Assembly: GCA_030043335.1 (NCBI GenBank)
Contig: JASHXX010000065.1
Span: 1-5,953, forward strand
Direction of reading: 5' to 3'
Length of the DNA: 5,953 nt
From: Xanthobacteraceae bacterium
GTDB taxonomy: Bacteria > Pseudomonadota > Alphaproteobacteria > Rhizobiales > Xanthobacteraceae
Shown: positions 1 to 5,953 of the stretch, piece after piece
How positions within the stretch are numbered: position 1 is the first letter of the stretch
Layout of the letters: every line of letters begins with the position of its first letter
Notes under the pieces: model-generated
What the model was told of the DNA's origin: nothing
Databases searched by the model: none
The model's input: the letters and a program-made list of their open reading frames with translations, nothing else
Position numbers and translations under genes: made by a program

Positions 1-2
1 CC

Positions 3-20
3 GGCAGCGAGACCGCTGCC
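3..20 (-). terminator. Candidate terminator hairpin downstream of the radical SAM gene
   Basis: A perfect 7-bp inverted repeat (GGCAGCG at 3-9, CGCTGCC at 14-20) flanks a 4-nt loop. It lies about 80 bp past the stop codon of the minus-strand radical SAM gene, where an intrinsic terminator could sit. Any T tract needed on the minus strand would fall outside the window, so this cannot be confirmed. Short GC-rich hairpins also arise by chance in DNA of this composition. Confidence 0.25.
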
Positions 21-98
21 TCCGGCGCAACACCGCGCGCTGCGCCTCGCATTGAGACAAAACCGCTTCGACCGTGCCGCCCGCCTCGGCGCTGCGCG

Positions 99-1877
99 CT
101 AAGCCGCGCGCCCGGCGCCAGTGAGCTCGGCGACCTGCCGCACATGCGCGACCGCGGCGACTGCGCCGGTGGTCTTGGTCAGGAGATCGAGCGTCTCCTC
201 TTCATCGTCGGCAACCGGCGCCAGCGCCTGATCGGTATAGGCGCGCGCGTCGCGATCGCGCGCGATGCTGAGTTTCCAGGCGAACAGCCTGGCGCCGGTA
301 CCGATGATGACCGCCTGCTTGTAGAGGGTCTCCCAGACAAAGCGCGGCCAGAACAGCCAGGCGCTTTCCGGCGCCAGCCCCGGGCGGCGCTCGAAGGGAT
401 GCTTGAGGCGCAGGATGCCGGCCTGCAGCGGATGCACTTTCTCGAGCTCTTGGGCGGTCGAGAACTGGACCAGGAGCTTGATCAGGCTGCCCATCGGCAC
501 GCCGGTCGCCGCGGCCCGGCGCAGCAGCGTCTTCATATGGCGCGGCGTGTAGTAGAGCGCCCAGGTCTGGCGGTAGATGGCTTCCCACGCCGCCTTGCTC
601 ATCTTCGGATGCGCGGTGCAGGCGTGCTCGAGATCATAATTGTTGAGGTCGGGGTCGAGCGCGACGCCTTTCCTCCACAAGCCCAGATGATCCTCCGATC
701 CGGGCAGCGGGGTGAGGAAGAAGAACTCGAGAATGTCGAGCGGCAGCTCTTTCTGGATGATGGCGATGTCGCGGCTGATCGACTCCGGCGTATCCGCCGG
801 GAAGCCGAGGATATAGCCGGCGAGCGTGAGGATGCCCTGCGCCTTCCAGGCGAGCAGCATCTTGCGGTATTCGGTGATCTTGTTCTGCCGCTTCTTGGCC
901 GCGGCAAGATTGTCCGGGTTGATGTTTTCCAGGCCGATGAACACCCGCGTCACTCCGGCACGCTTCGCCTTCTCGATGAACTGCGGAATCTTGTGGCACA
1001 GGGTGTCGACCTGGATCAGCAGCTTGAGCGGGATGCCGCGCCGCTCGCGCAGCTCGATCAGCCGGTCGAGGATCTCCTCCCAGTTCTTGTTGCGGGCGAA
1101 ATTGTCGTCGGTGATGAAGAAGGTGCGCACGCCCTGCGCCCAGTTGAGGCGCACCAGCCGCTCGACGTCGTCGGCGGAGCGGAACCGCGATTTGCGGCCC
1201 TGCACGTTGATGATGGTGCAGAACGAGCACTGATAGGGACAGCCGCGGCCGGCGTCGAAGCTCGAGTTCATGCCGACCGTTCGCGCCACATACCGGGTCG
1301 GCAGATAAGGCGCCGGCGAACCGTCGATCCCGGGAAGCTCGTTCATGAAGTTATAGACCGGCGCGAGCCGTCCGGCCGCCGCGTCGCGCAGCAGGCCTTC
1401 GAGCCGGCCCTCGAGCTCGCCGGCGAACATGCTGATCCCCAAGCTGCGGCACTGGTCGAGGTCGACGGCGTGGCCGTCGAGCATCGCCAGACATCCGGAC
1501 ACGTGGAAGCCGCCGATGGCGACCGCGATGCCGGCGGCACGGAACGGCCGGGCGAGATCGAGCGCGCGCGGATATTGATTGCTCTGAACGCCGATCAGCG
1601 CGACCAGTCCGAACCCGTCATTGCGCTCGATCGAGTCGATCCACGCCGGCACGTCGACGCGCGTATTGGTCTCATCGACCACGTCGATATCGATGACGAC
1701 GCCCGGCCCGAGCACGCGCCGCTCGGCGCAATCGAGCGCGATGCCGTACACGGCGGCGAGCGAATTCGACGGGATCAGCGCGCGCCACCAGCGAATGACG
1801 TAGCCGTCGTCGTCGTAATGCGACGGCTTGATCAAGACGAGCTTGAAGCGTCGTTCAGCGCCAGCGCGAGCTTCCAA
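99..1877 (-). CDS. Radical SAM enzyme with cobalamin-binding-like N-terminal domain, substrate unknown
   Basis: This encodes a probable cytoplasmic iron-sulfur enzyme that cleaves S-adenosylmethionine to start radical chemistry; its substrate is not known. From the chosen start it is 592 residues long. Residues about 11-150 form an alternating beta/alpha region like a B12-binding domain (LVALIGVQSNQ near 91, IGGFHVSG at 121-128). The classical DxHxxG cobalamin motif is not seen, so B12 binding is uncertain. The [4Fe-4S] motif CPYQCSFC has cysteines at 213, 217 and 220. Further core motifs are ITDDNF at 255-260, GLEN at 315-318, a SAM-contact-like strand GYILGFPADTPES at 354-366, and TPLPGSEDH at 389-397. 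The C-terminal 190 residues are helical with no recognised domain. I chose TTG at 1877-1875 because GGGGGA sits 6 nt upstream and it lies just before the conserved-looking FKLVLIKPSHYDDDGYVI stretch. The frame stays open to 2204, but that extension lacks protein-like character and overlaps the divergent small gene. GTG at 1880 is an alternative start. Confidence 0.9.
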   Translation of the reverse strand: MEARAGAERRFKLVLIKPSHYDDDGYVIRWWRALIPSNSLAAVYGIALDCAERRVLGPGVVIDIDVVDETNTRVDVPAWIDSIERNDGFGLVALIGVQSNQYPRALDLARPFRAAGIAVAIGGFHVSGCLAMLDGHAVDLDQCRSLGISMFAGELEGRLEGLLRDAAAGRLAPVYNFMNELPGIDGSPAPYLPTRYVARTVGMNSSFDAGRGCPYQCSFCTIINVQGRKSRFRSADDVERLVRLNWAQGVRTFFITDDNFARNKNWEEILDRLIELRERRGIPLKLLIQVDTLCHKIPQFIEKAKRAGVTRVFIGLENINPDNLAAAKKRQNKITEYRKMLLAWKAQGILTLAGYILGFPADTPESISRDIAIIQKELPLDILEFFFLTPLPGSEDHLGLWRKGVALDPDLNNYDLEHACTAHPKMSKAAWEAIYRQTWALYYTPRHMKTLLRRAAATGVPMGSLIKLLVQFSTAQELEKVHPLQAGILRLKHPFERRPGLAPESAWLFWPRFVWETLYKQAVIIGTGARLFAWKLSIARDRDARAYTDQALAPVADDEEETLDLLTKTTGAVAAVAHVRQVAELTGAGRAA

Positions 1878-1883
1878 CACGAG

Positions 1884-1889
1884 TCCCCC
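1884..1889 (-). promoter_or_regulatory. Ribosome binding site deciding a TTG start
   Basis: On the minus strand the sequence reads GGGGGA, then 6 nt, then TTG. That spacing suits TTG at 1877 better than the adjacent GTG at 1880, which would be only 3 nt away. No in-frame ATG is found in a sensible position. The choice between GTG and TTG changes the protein by one residue only. Confidence 0.5.
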
Positions 1890-1905
1890 AATGTGATCGA
1901 TGGCG

Positions 1906-1934
1906 ATATTACCTAAAAATTTCGCGGTACGGAA
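1906..1934 (-). promoter_or_regulatory. Weak candidate promoter for the radical SAM gene
   Basis: An AT-rich patch (AAATTTTTAGGTAATAT on the minus strand) stands out in this GC-rich intergenic region. It contains TAATAT at 1911-1906 as a possible -10 element, about 29 nt upstream of the TTG start. The hexamer 17 nt further upstream (TTCCGT) matches the -35 consensus poorly. The assignment rests mainly on local AT-richness and position. Confidence 0.2.
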
Positions 1935-2060
1935 CCGGCCCGTCCAAGGTTCCGGAAGTTCCACGCGTCGTTGTCCGCCTGCGTTACTTCGCGCGCAAGC
2001 GGTCACGCCGATGCCACAGAGTGCATCTAGCGTTCGCGGCGGGCGAGAGGGGAGGCACAG

Positions 2061-2070
2061 GGAGGAGGAG
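2061..2070 (+). promoter_or_regulatory. Strong Shine-Dalgarno sequence of the zinc-ribbon gene
   Basis: GGAGGAGGAG lies just upstream of ATG at 2073. With the preceding A at 2060 it offers AGGAGG at 2060-2065, a 7-nt spacing, and a second overlapping copy 3 nt closer. It supports the 69-residue reading frame as a translated gene and fixes its start. Confidence 0.7.
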
Positions 2071-2072
2071 CG

Positions 2073-2282
2073 ATGTCTCCGCAGAGCGAGACCGCGGCGC
2101 TTTCGCGCTTGGCCACCTACAGCAAGAACATCTGCCCGCAATGCAGCGAATGGCTGCTGGCGCCCGATTGGTCGGAACACCTCAACGAACGCTGCGTGCG
2201 GCACACCTGGTCGTGCGAGGCTTGCGGCTATGATTTCGAAACCACCGTGGTCTTCCCCGCCTTGGAGACCGCCGCGGCATAG
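2073..2282 (+). CDS. Small zinc-ribbon-like protein, function unknown
   Basis: This encodes a 69-residue soluble protein with no signal peptide or membrane segment. Two CxxC knuckles, CPQC at 21-24 and CEAC at 48-51, resemble a zinc ribbon that would hold one zinc ion. C41 and H44 lie between them and could be alternative ligands. The segment after the second knuckle (GYDFETTVVF) looks like the closing beta strand of such a fold. The strong Shine-Dalgarno sequence, the ordered cysteine pattern and the tryptophans at 27, 33 and 47 argue for a real gene. The minus-strand frame over the same bases is a poor protein. It resembles small hypothetical proteins I associate with Bradyrhizobium-type genomes, though that is memory and not a search. 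It is divergent from the radical SAM gene and may share its intergenic control region. Function cannot be assigned; nucleic-acid or protein binding is possible for zinc ribbons. Confidence 0.8.
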   Translation: MSPQSETAALSRLATYSKNICPQCSEWLLAPDWSEHLNERCVRHTWSCEACGYDFETTVVFPALETAAA

Positions 2283-2329
2283 CGCCCAAGCGGCGGCCGC
2301 GCCGGCAATGCCCGCGACCCTAAGACTGA

Positions 2330-2365
2330 GATCCCGCGACCGCGGCGAAGTCGGTTCGGGGGATC
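2330..2365. repeat. Imperfect inverted repeat between convergent genes, possible terminator
   Basis: GATCCC at 2330-2335 pairs with GGGATC at 2360-2365. Inside that, ACCG-type and CGGT-type arms continue the stem with small bulges around a roughly 9-nt loop. It lies in the approximately 100-bp gap between the convergent zinc-ribbon and glycosyltransferase genes, where a bidirectional terminator would be expected. Neither side has a clear T tract, so a terminator role is only suggested by position. Confidence 0.25.
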
Positions 2366-2381
2366 TGCGCCGGACAGCCGA

Positions 2382-3992
2382 TCAGCGCGCAGCGAAGGAT
2401 GCAGGCGGAATCAAGGCCCAGCCGATTTGCGCCGAAGCAAAGCGCGATCCGCCCTGATAGGGAACGCTCAAGAGCGGTTGCGGCACCGCGGCGGGGAAAC
2501 GCTCCTTGAGCGACGACGGCAGCGTCGCGCCGTCCCGATCAGCTTCCCAGACCAGGATGCCGCCCCGTTTCCGCAGATCCTCGTCGCTCGTCCACGGGGC
2601 GTAGATTTCGTCGACGATGAGACGAAAACCGGGCGCCGCATAGAGCGTCGGCACCGGCCGCGAATAGCAGACGACATTATTGGCAACCCAGGCGCCGCCG
2701 GCGATGATCGCCGGCTCCGTGCCGTAGGCGGCGCGATAAGCCGCGGTCACATTCCGTGCAATGAGCGCGCCCGGAAAATCTTCGCGCAAACGCCACCCCC
2801 GCAACGCGGCGAACCAGACATCGCGAACAATGAAGGCTGCGGACATAGCGACGGCGACAGTCATCGCCATCGCATACACCGCTTTAACCCGGCTTGCGTC
2901 GGGAGCACCGGCTCTCCTCGAAGCGAGCAGGAAAACACCGAGCAGGCTCCAGAGCGGAATTCCCCAGACGTCGAGCAGTCGGAAGCCGAATACGAGCGAT
3001 GTTGCGAGCAAAAGAACAAGCGGACCGAGGAACGCGAAACCGAGAAATCGCAACTGGCCCGCATCGCTCGCCGAAGCTTTGCCACCGCCGGCAAAGGTCA
3101 ACGGCGCAAGAATCGCGAGCACGGCAAGGATGCGCAGCGACTGATCAAACAAAAACACGGCCCGAAAGACCAGGCGGTCGTACCAAATGCTGGTATCCGG
3201 CGGCGCGATCAAGCGCGTATTTCACGGTGATGAAATTGGTCGGCCGCATCCACATCAGGTGCGGCAGGAAGATCAGCGGCGCGATGCCCGCGGCGATATA
3301 GATCTCCTTGCTGCGCCATATGACGCGCGCGTGCGGCTCGACGATTGTGAATGCGATCAGAGGCGCCATGAGAAGCGCGATCTGGTATTTCGTCAGTGCC
3401 GAGAGTCCCACCGACACGCCGAGCAGAAGCCACCAGCGCAGCGCGTTGGTTTTGAGCGCCTGTTGCAGCGACAGGATCGTCGCCATCCATGTGGCGGACA
3501 GGACGAGAGTGTTGCTGTAGTCGGCGCCCTCGAACGAGAACAACAGGTAGCCTTCGAGGCACAGCGCGGAGATGAGGGCAAGTCGAGGGCTGAGGATGTC
3601 CTGCGCGACCCGCCAAACGCACCACAGAGTAAAGGCAATCGTCAGATAGCTTAGAACATAGACGCCGATGAGCGAGTTGGGCGTCAGCTCGTGAAAGCCT
3701 GCGGCGAGCCAGGCCGCAAGGGGCGGATGCTTGTGATAGCCAAGCTGCCATTGATGCCCCACGCCACCCACTCCACAAGATCGCGGGTGCCATTGCGGCG
3801 GGTCGCCGTCGCAAGCAGGGTCCAGAACACGGTTCGAAGGACGAGCCAGGTCCAGAAAATCCGGCGGCAGCCGCGCGACTCGTCAAAGGCCGACCGGCCC
3901 GAACCTTGGTCTTGGGCCGACGAGGGCTGACGACTGAAGGCGTTCGGCTTGGCGCAGTCGCGCAAAATCCGTGACGCGTCTGCTTCTGTCAT
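2382..3992 (-). pseudogene. GT-C (ArnT/PMT-like, family 39/83) glycosyltransferase interrupted by two compensating frameshifts
   Basis: The intact form would be a polytopic inner-membrane glycosyltransferase moving a sugar from a polyprenyl-phosphate carrier to a periplasmic acceptor such as lipid or lipopolysaccharide; the acceptor here is unknown. The head frame (3992 to about 3756) gives residues 1-79 with a first membrane helix (FWTWLVLRTVFWTLLA) and then RDLVEW, whose D71/E74 fit the catalytic acidic loop. The middle frame (about 3756 to 3187) continues with HQWQLGYHKHPPLAAW, the family's KxPPL-type signature, and several hydrophobic helices. The tail frame (about 3185 to 2382) adds further helices and a soluble C-terminal region with VANNVVCYSRP. 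The breaks are an apparent missing G in the run at 3757-3760 and an apparent extra T at 3185-3187. Head and tail are in the same frame. As it stands, translation from ATG 3992 would stop at 3684 after about 102 residues. Corrected, the product is 536 residues, a normal family length. It starts 9 bp after epmB with no good Shine-Dalgarno sequence, suggesting coupling. Either a recent pseudogene or sequencing errors would explain it. Confidence 0.8.
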
Positions 3993-4001
3993 TGGTACTG
4001 A

Positions 4002-5039
4002 CTACGACGGCGGGTAGCGGTGGCGCTTGCCGTTGAAGTCTTCGACCATCGCGCCGTCCTCGCTCAGATAATTCGGGCCGATCGGCGATTTGCCGTAACC
4101 GCCGGGAATGTCGAGCACGTAAGCCGGCTGGCACAGCCCCGAGTAGCGGCCGCGCAGCGCGCGCATCAGCGCCTGGCCTTCGGCGATCGTGGTGCGCAGA
4201 TGCGCGGTGCCCGGCGCGAGATCGGCGTGATGCAGATAGTAAGGCTTGATCCGGCACTCGACCAGCGCGCACATCAGCGCGCCCAGCGTCTCGGCGTCGT
4301 CATTGACCCCGCGCAGCAGCACCGATTGCGACAGGAGCGGAATGCCGGCGTCGATAAAGCGCGCGCAGGCAGAGCGGGCTTCTTTGGTGAGCTCGCGCGG
4401 ATGATTGGCATGCAGCACGACGAAGGTCGCTTTGTCTGGTGCGCGCAGCGCACGCGTAAGCGCCGCGGAGACGCGCTCCGGCGCGACCACCGGGACGCGG
4501 GTGTGGACGCGGATCACCTTGACGTGGGCGATGCCAGCAAGCTGCGCGACCATTGCCTTGAGGCGGCGCGCCGACAGGATCAGCGGATCACCGCCGGTGA
4601 GAATCACCTCCCAGATTTGCGGCTGGGCGCGGATATAGTCGAATGCCACCGCAAGCGCCTTGGCCGACAGCCCTCCCCGCCCCGGCCCCACCATTTCGCG
4701 CCGGAAGCAGAACCGGCAATAGACCGCGCAGGCGTTGACGACCTTCAGCAGCACCCGGTCGGGATAGCGGTGGACGATGCCTTCGACCGGAGCGAAGGCG
4801 TTATCGCCGATCGGATCGCCGCGTTCCTGCGGCTCGACGTCAAGCTCGCGCGCATCGGGCACGAACTGCCGCGCGATCGGATCATCGCCGCGGTCGATCA
4901 AATCCGCCATCGCCGGCGTGATGGCGACGGCATAGCGCGCGGCGACTTCGGCGAGCTCGGCAAGCCGCTGGTGCGGCACCAGCGCGCGCTCGCAAAGCGC
5001 CTCAACGTCGCGCAGCGTGATCGGGCGGGCGGCGGTCAT
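4002..5039 (-). CDS. epmB: EF-P beta-lysylation protein EpmB (lysine 2,3-aminomutase)
   Basis: This encodes a cytoplasmic radical SAM, PLP-dependent enzyme that converts L-alpha-lysine to (R)-beta-lysine for attachment to a conserved lysine of elongation factor P. The protein is 345 residues, close to E. coli EpmB and well short of catabolic KamA aminomutases (about 415). The [4Fe-4S] motif is CAVYCRFC with cysteines at 104, 108 and 111, followed by FRREMVG. LTGGDPL at 147-153 is the SAM-contact motif, and QSVLLRGVND at 238-247 and KPYYLHHAD at 265-273 are family blocks. K317 in PGGYGK (312-317) matches the PLP-binding lysine loop of aminomutases. ATG at 5039 overlaps the epmA stop codon as ATGA, indicating translational coupling. 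The frame is open up to 5126, but that part lies inside epmA. A KamA-type enzyme is the alternative; adjacency to epmA makes EpmB much more likely. Confidence 0.92.
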   Translation of the reverse strand: MTAARPITLRDVEALCERALVPHQRLAELAEVAARYAVAITPAMADLIDRGDDPIARQFVPDARELDVEPQERGDPIGDNAFAPVEGIVHRYPDRVLLKVVNACAVYCRFCFRREMVGPGRGGLSAKALAVAFDYIRAQPQIWEVILTGGDPLILSARRLKAMVAQLAGIAHVKVIRVHTRVPVVAPERVSAALTRALRAPDKATFVVLHANHPRELTKEARSACARFIDAGIPLLSQSVLLRGVNDDAETLGALMCALVECRIKPYYLHHADLAPGTAHLRTTIAEGQALMRALRGRYSGLCQPAYVLDIPGGYGKSPIGPNYLSEDGAMVEDFNGKRHRYPPS

Positions 5040-5953
5040 GGCAGCGGATTCCACAGCACCTGGTCGATGCGCGCGGCGCCGGTCGCCAGCATCACCAGGC
5101 GGTCGAGGCCGAGCGCGATGCCGCAAGCCTGCGGCATCGCCGCCAGCGCCGCAAGGAAATCTTCGTCGAGCGGGTAGCGTTCGCCGTAGATGCGCTCCTT
5201 CTCCGCCATCTCGTGGTCGAGACGGCGGCGCTGCTCGGCCGCGTCGGTGAGTTCGCCGAAGCCGTTGGCGAGTTCGACGCCGCAGACGTAAAGCTCGAAG
5301 CGCTCGGCAACGCGCGGGTCCTGCGCCGGCCGCGCCAGCGCCGCCAGCCCGGCCGGGTATTGGTCGAGTATGGTGGCGCGGCCGATACCGAGATGAGCCT
5401 CGACACGCTCGACCAGCACGCGGCTGAAAATATCGGCCCAGCGGTCATCCTCGCCAACGCGGATGCCGGCGCTGCGCGCCGCGTCCGCGAGCGCGGCGCG
5501 GTCGGGCTCGCCGCCGCAGAGCGTCGCCAGGAGATCGATGCCGGCGAAGCGCGCAAAGGCCTCGGCAACGGTGAGCCGTTCCGGTTCGGCGAAGGGGTCG
5601 GCCTGGCGGCCGCGAAACGTCAGCGCCGCGGTGCCGGCGGCCTCCGCCGTGCGCGCCAAAATCGCCGCGCAGTCGGCCATCAGCGCGGCGTAAGGCTCGC
5701 CGGCGCGATACCATTCGACGAGCGTGAACTCAGGATTATGCAGCGCGCCGCGCTCGCGGTTGCGAAACACCCTGGCGAATTCGACGATGCGGCGTTCGCC
5801 GGCGGCCAACAGCTTCTTGCAGGTGAATTCCGGCGAGGTGCGCAGATAAAGCGGCGATGACGCGCCGTCGGGCGCGGCGAGCGTCGTGGCGAACGCGTGC
5901 AGATGGGTCTCGTTTCCCGGCGACACCTGCAGGGCGCCGGTCTCGACCTCGAC
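5036..5953 (-). CDS. epmA: EF-P--(R)-beta-lysine ligase EpmA, N-terminus outside the window
   Basis: This is a cytoplasmic paralogue of class II lysyl-tRNA synthetase without the anticodon-binding domain. It activates (R)-beta-lysine with ATP and transfers it to elongation factor P, which helps ribosomes through polyproline stretches. The 305 visible residues begin VEVETGALQ and run on through SPGNETHL, so the frame continues past the window edge. E. coli EpmA is 325 residues; by rough alignment about 25-40 N-terminal residues lie outside. Class II motif 2 is seen as FRNRERGALHNPEFTLVEWY (fragment residues about 63-82). ELANGFGELTD is at about 227-237, and motif 3 GIALGLDRLVML is at about 278-289 near the C-terminus. 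A GTG at 5926 could open a shorter frame, but it lies inside conserved sequence and is not the start. It overlaps epmB by 4 bp. In relatives efp is often nearby, but it is not visible here. Confidence 0.95.
   Translation of the reverse strand, partial: VEVETGALQVSPGNETHLHAFATTLAAPDGASSPLYLRTSPEFTCKKLLAAGERRIVEFARVFRNRERGALHNPEFTLVEWYRAGEPYAALMADCAAILARTAEAAGTAALTFRGRQADPFAEPERLTVAEAFARFAGIDLLATLCGGEPDRAALADAARSAGIRVGEDDRWADIFSRVLVERVEAHLGIGRATILDQYPAGLAALARPAQDPRVAERFELYVCGVELANGFGELTDAAEQRRRLDHEMAEKERIYGERYPLDEDFLAALAAMPQACGIALGLDRLVMLATGAARIDQVLWNPLP

Noticed and set aside
236..268. A CGCG-rich near-palindromic stretch resembling a regulatory palindrome
   Set aside because: It lies inside the radical SAM coding region and is explained by Arg, Ala and Asp codons near the C-terminus.
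144..1916. A 590-residue open frame on the plus strand, antisense to the radical SAM gene
   Set aside because: It is a GC-driven shadow. Its translation is rich in Arg, Asp, Glu and Ala with no domain, while the minus strand encodes clear radical SAM motifs over the same bases.
1878..2204. N-terminal extension of the radical SAM frame to an upstream start at 2204
   Set aside because: The extension is arginine-rich and motif-free, overlaps the small zinc-ribbon gene, and lacks a ribosome binding site as convincing as the one before TTG 1877.
1900..2457. A 185-residue plus-strand open frame spanning the intergenic region and the zinc-ribbon gene
   Set aside because: Its composition is Arg/Ala/Pro-rich with no domain, and it lies in a different frame from the better supported 69-residue gene.
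3684..3992. The 102-residue head frame taken as a separate small gene
   Set aside because: Its first 79 residues carry the first helix and catalytic-loop signature of the glycosyltransferase, and the remaining residues after the G run are out-of-frame noise, so it is a fragment of the broken gene.
4020..5177. A 385-residue plus-strand open frame opposite epmB
   Set aside because: It has low-complexity, arginine-rich composition and no motif, and lies entirely opposite the well-supported epmB and the end of epmA.

Overview
The window is GC-rich (about 57-75% in the lines I counted by hand). Its gene content and protein style suggest an alphaproteobacterium, most likely of the order Hyphomicrobiales (Bradyrhizobium/Rhodopseudomonas-like). 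This placement is a judgement from protein resemblance, not a search result. No rRNA, tRNA, CRISPR array, insertion sequence or phage gene is visible.

Layout from left to right. Positions 99-1877 (minus) hold a 592-residue radical SAM enzyme with an N-terminal cobalamin-binding-like domain. It probably starts at a TTG codon, and its substrate is unknown. It is transcribed divergently, across a gap of about 195 bp, from a 69-residue zinc-ribbon-like protein at 2073-2282 (plus) that has a very strong Shine-Dalgarno sequence. About 100 bp of non-coding DNA with an imperfect inverted repeat then separates this small gene from a convergent minus-strand cluster.

The cluster runs, in transcription order, epmA (5953-5036, 5' end outside the window), epmB (5039-4002) and a GT-C glycosyltransferase (3992-2382). 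EpmA and EpmB are the beta-lysine ligase and lysine 2,3-aminomutase that modify translation elongation factor P. Their genes overlap by an ATGA junction. The glycosyltransferase starts only 9 bp after epmB, so the three genes look co-transcribed. The efp gene itself is not in view.

The glycosyltransferase reading frame is broken twice: an apparent one-base loss in a G run near 3757-3760 and an apparent one-base gain in a T run near 3185-3187. The two shifts cancel, so the head and tail share one frame and the middle 190 residues lie in another. Corrected, it would be a normal 536-residue protein. It is either a decaying gene or the product of two homopolymer sequencing errors. I found no clear sign of a novel multi-gene system. 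The points most worth following are the double frameshift, and the uncharacterised radical SAM enzyme with its divergent small zinc-ribbon neighbour.
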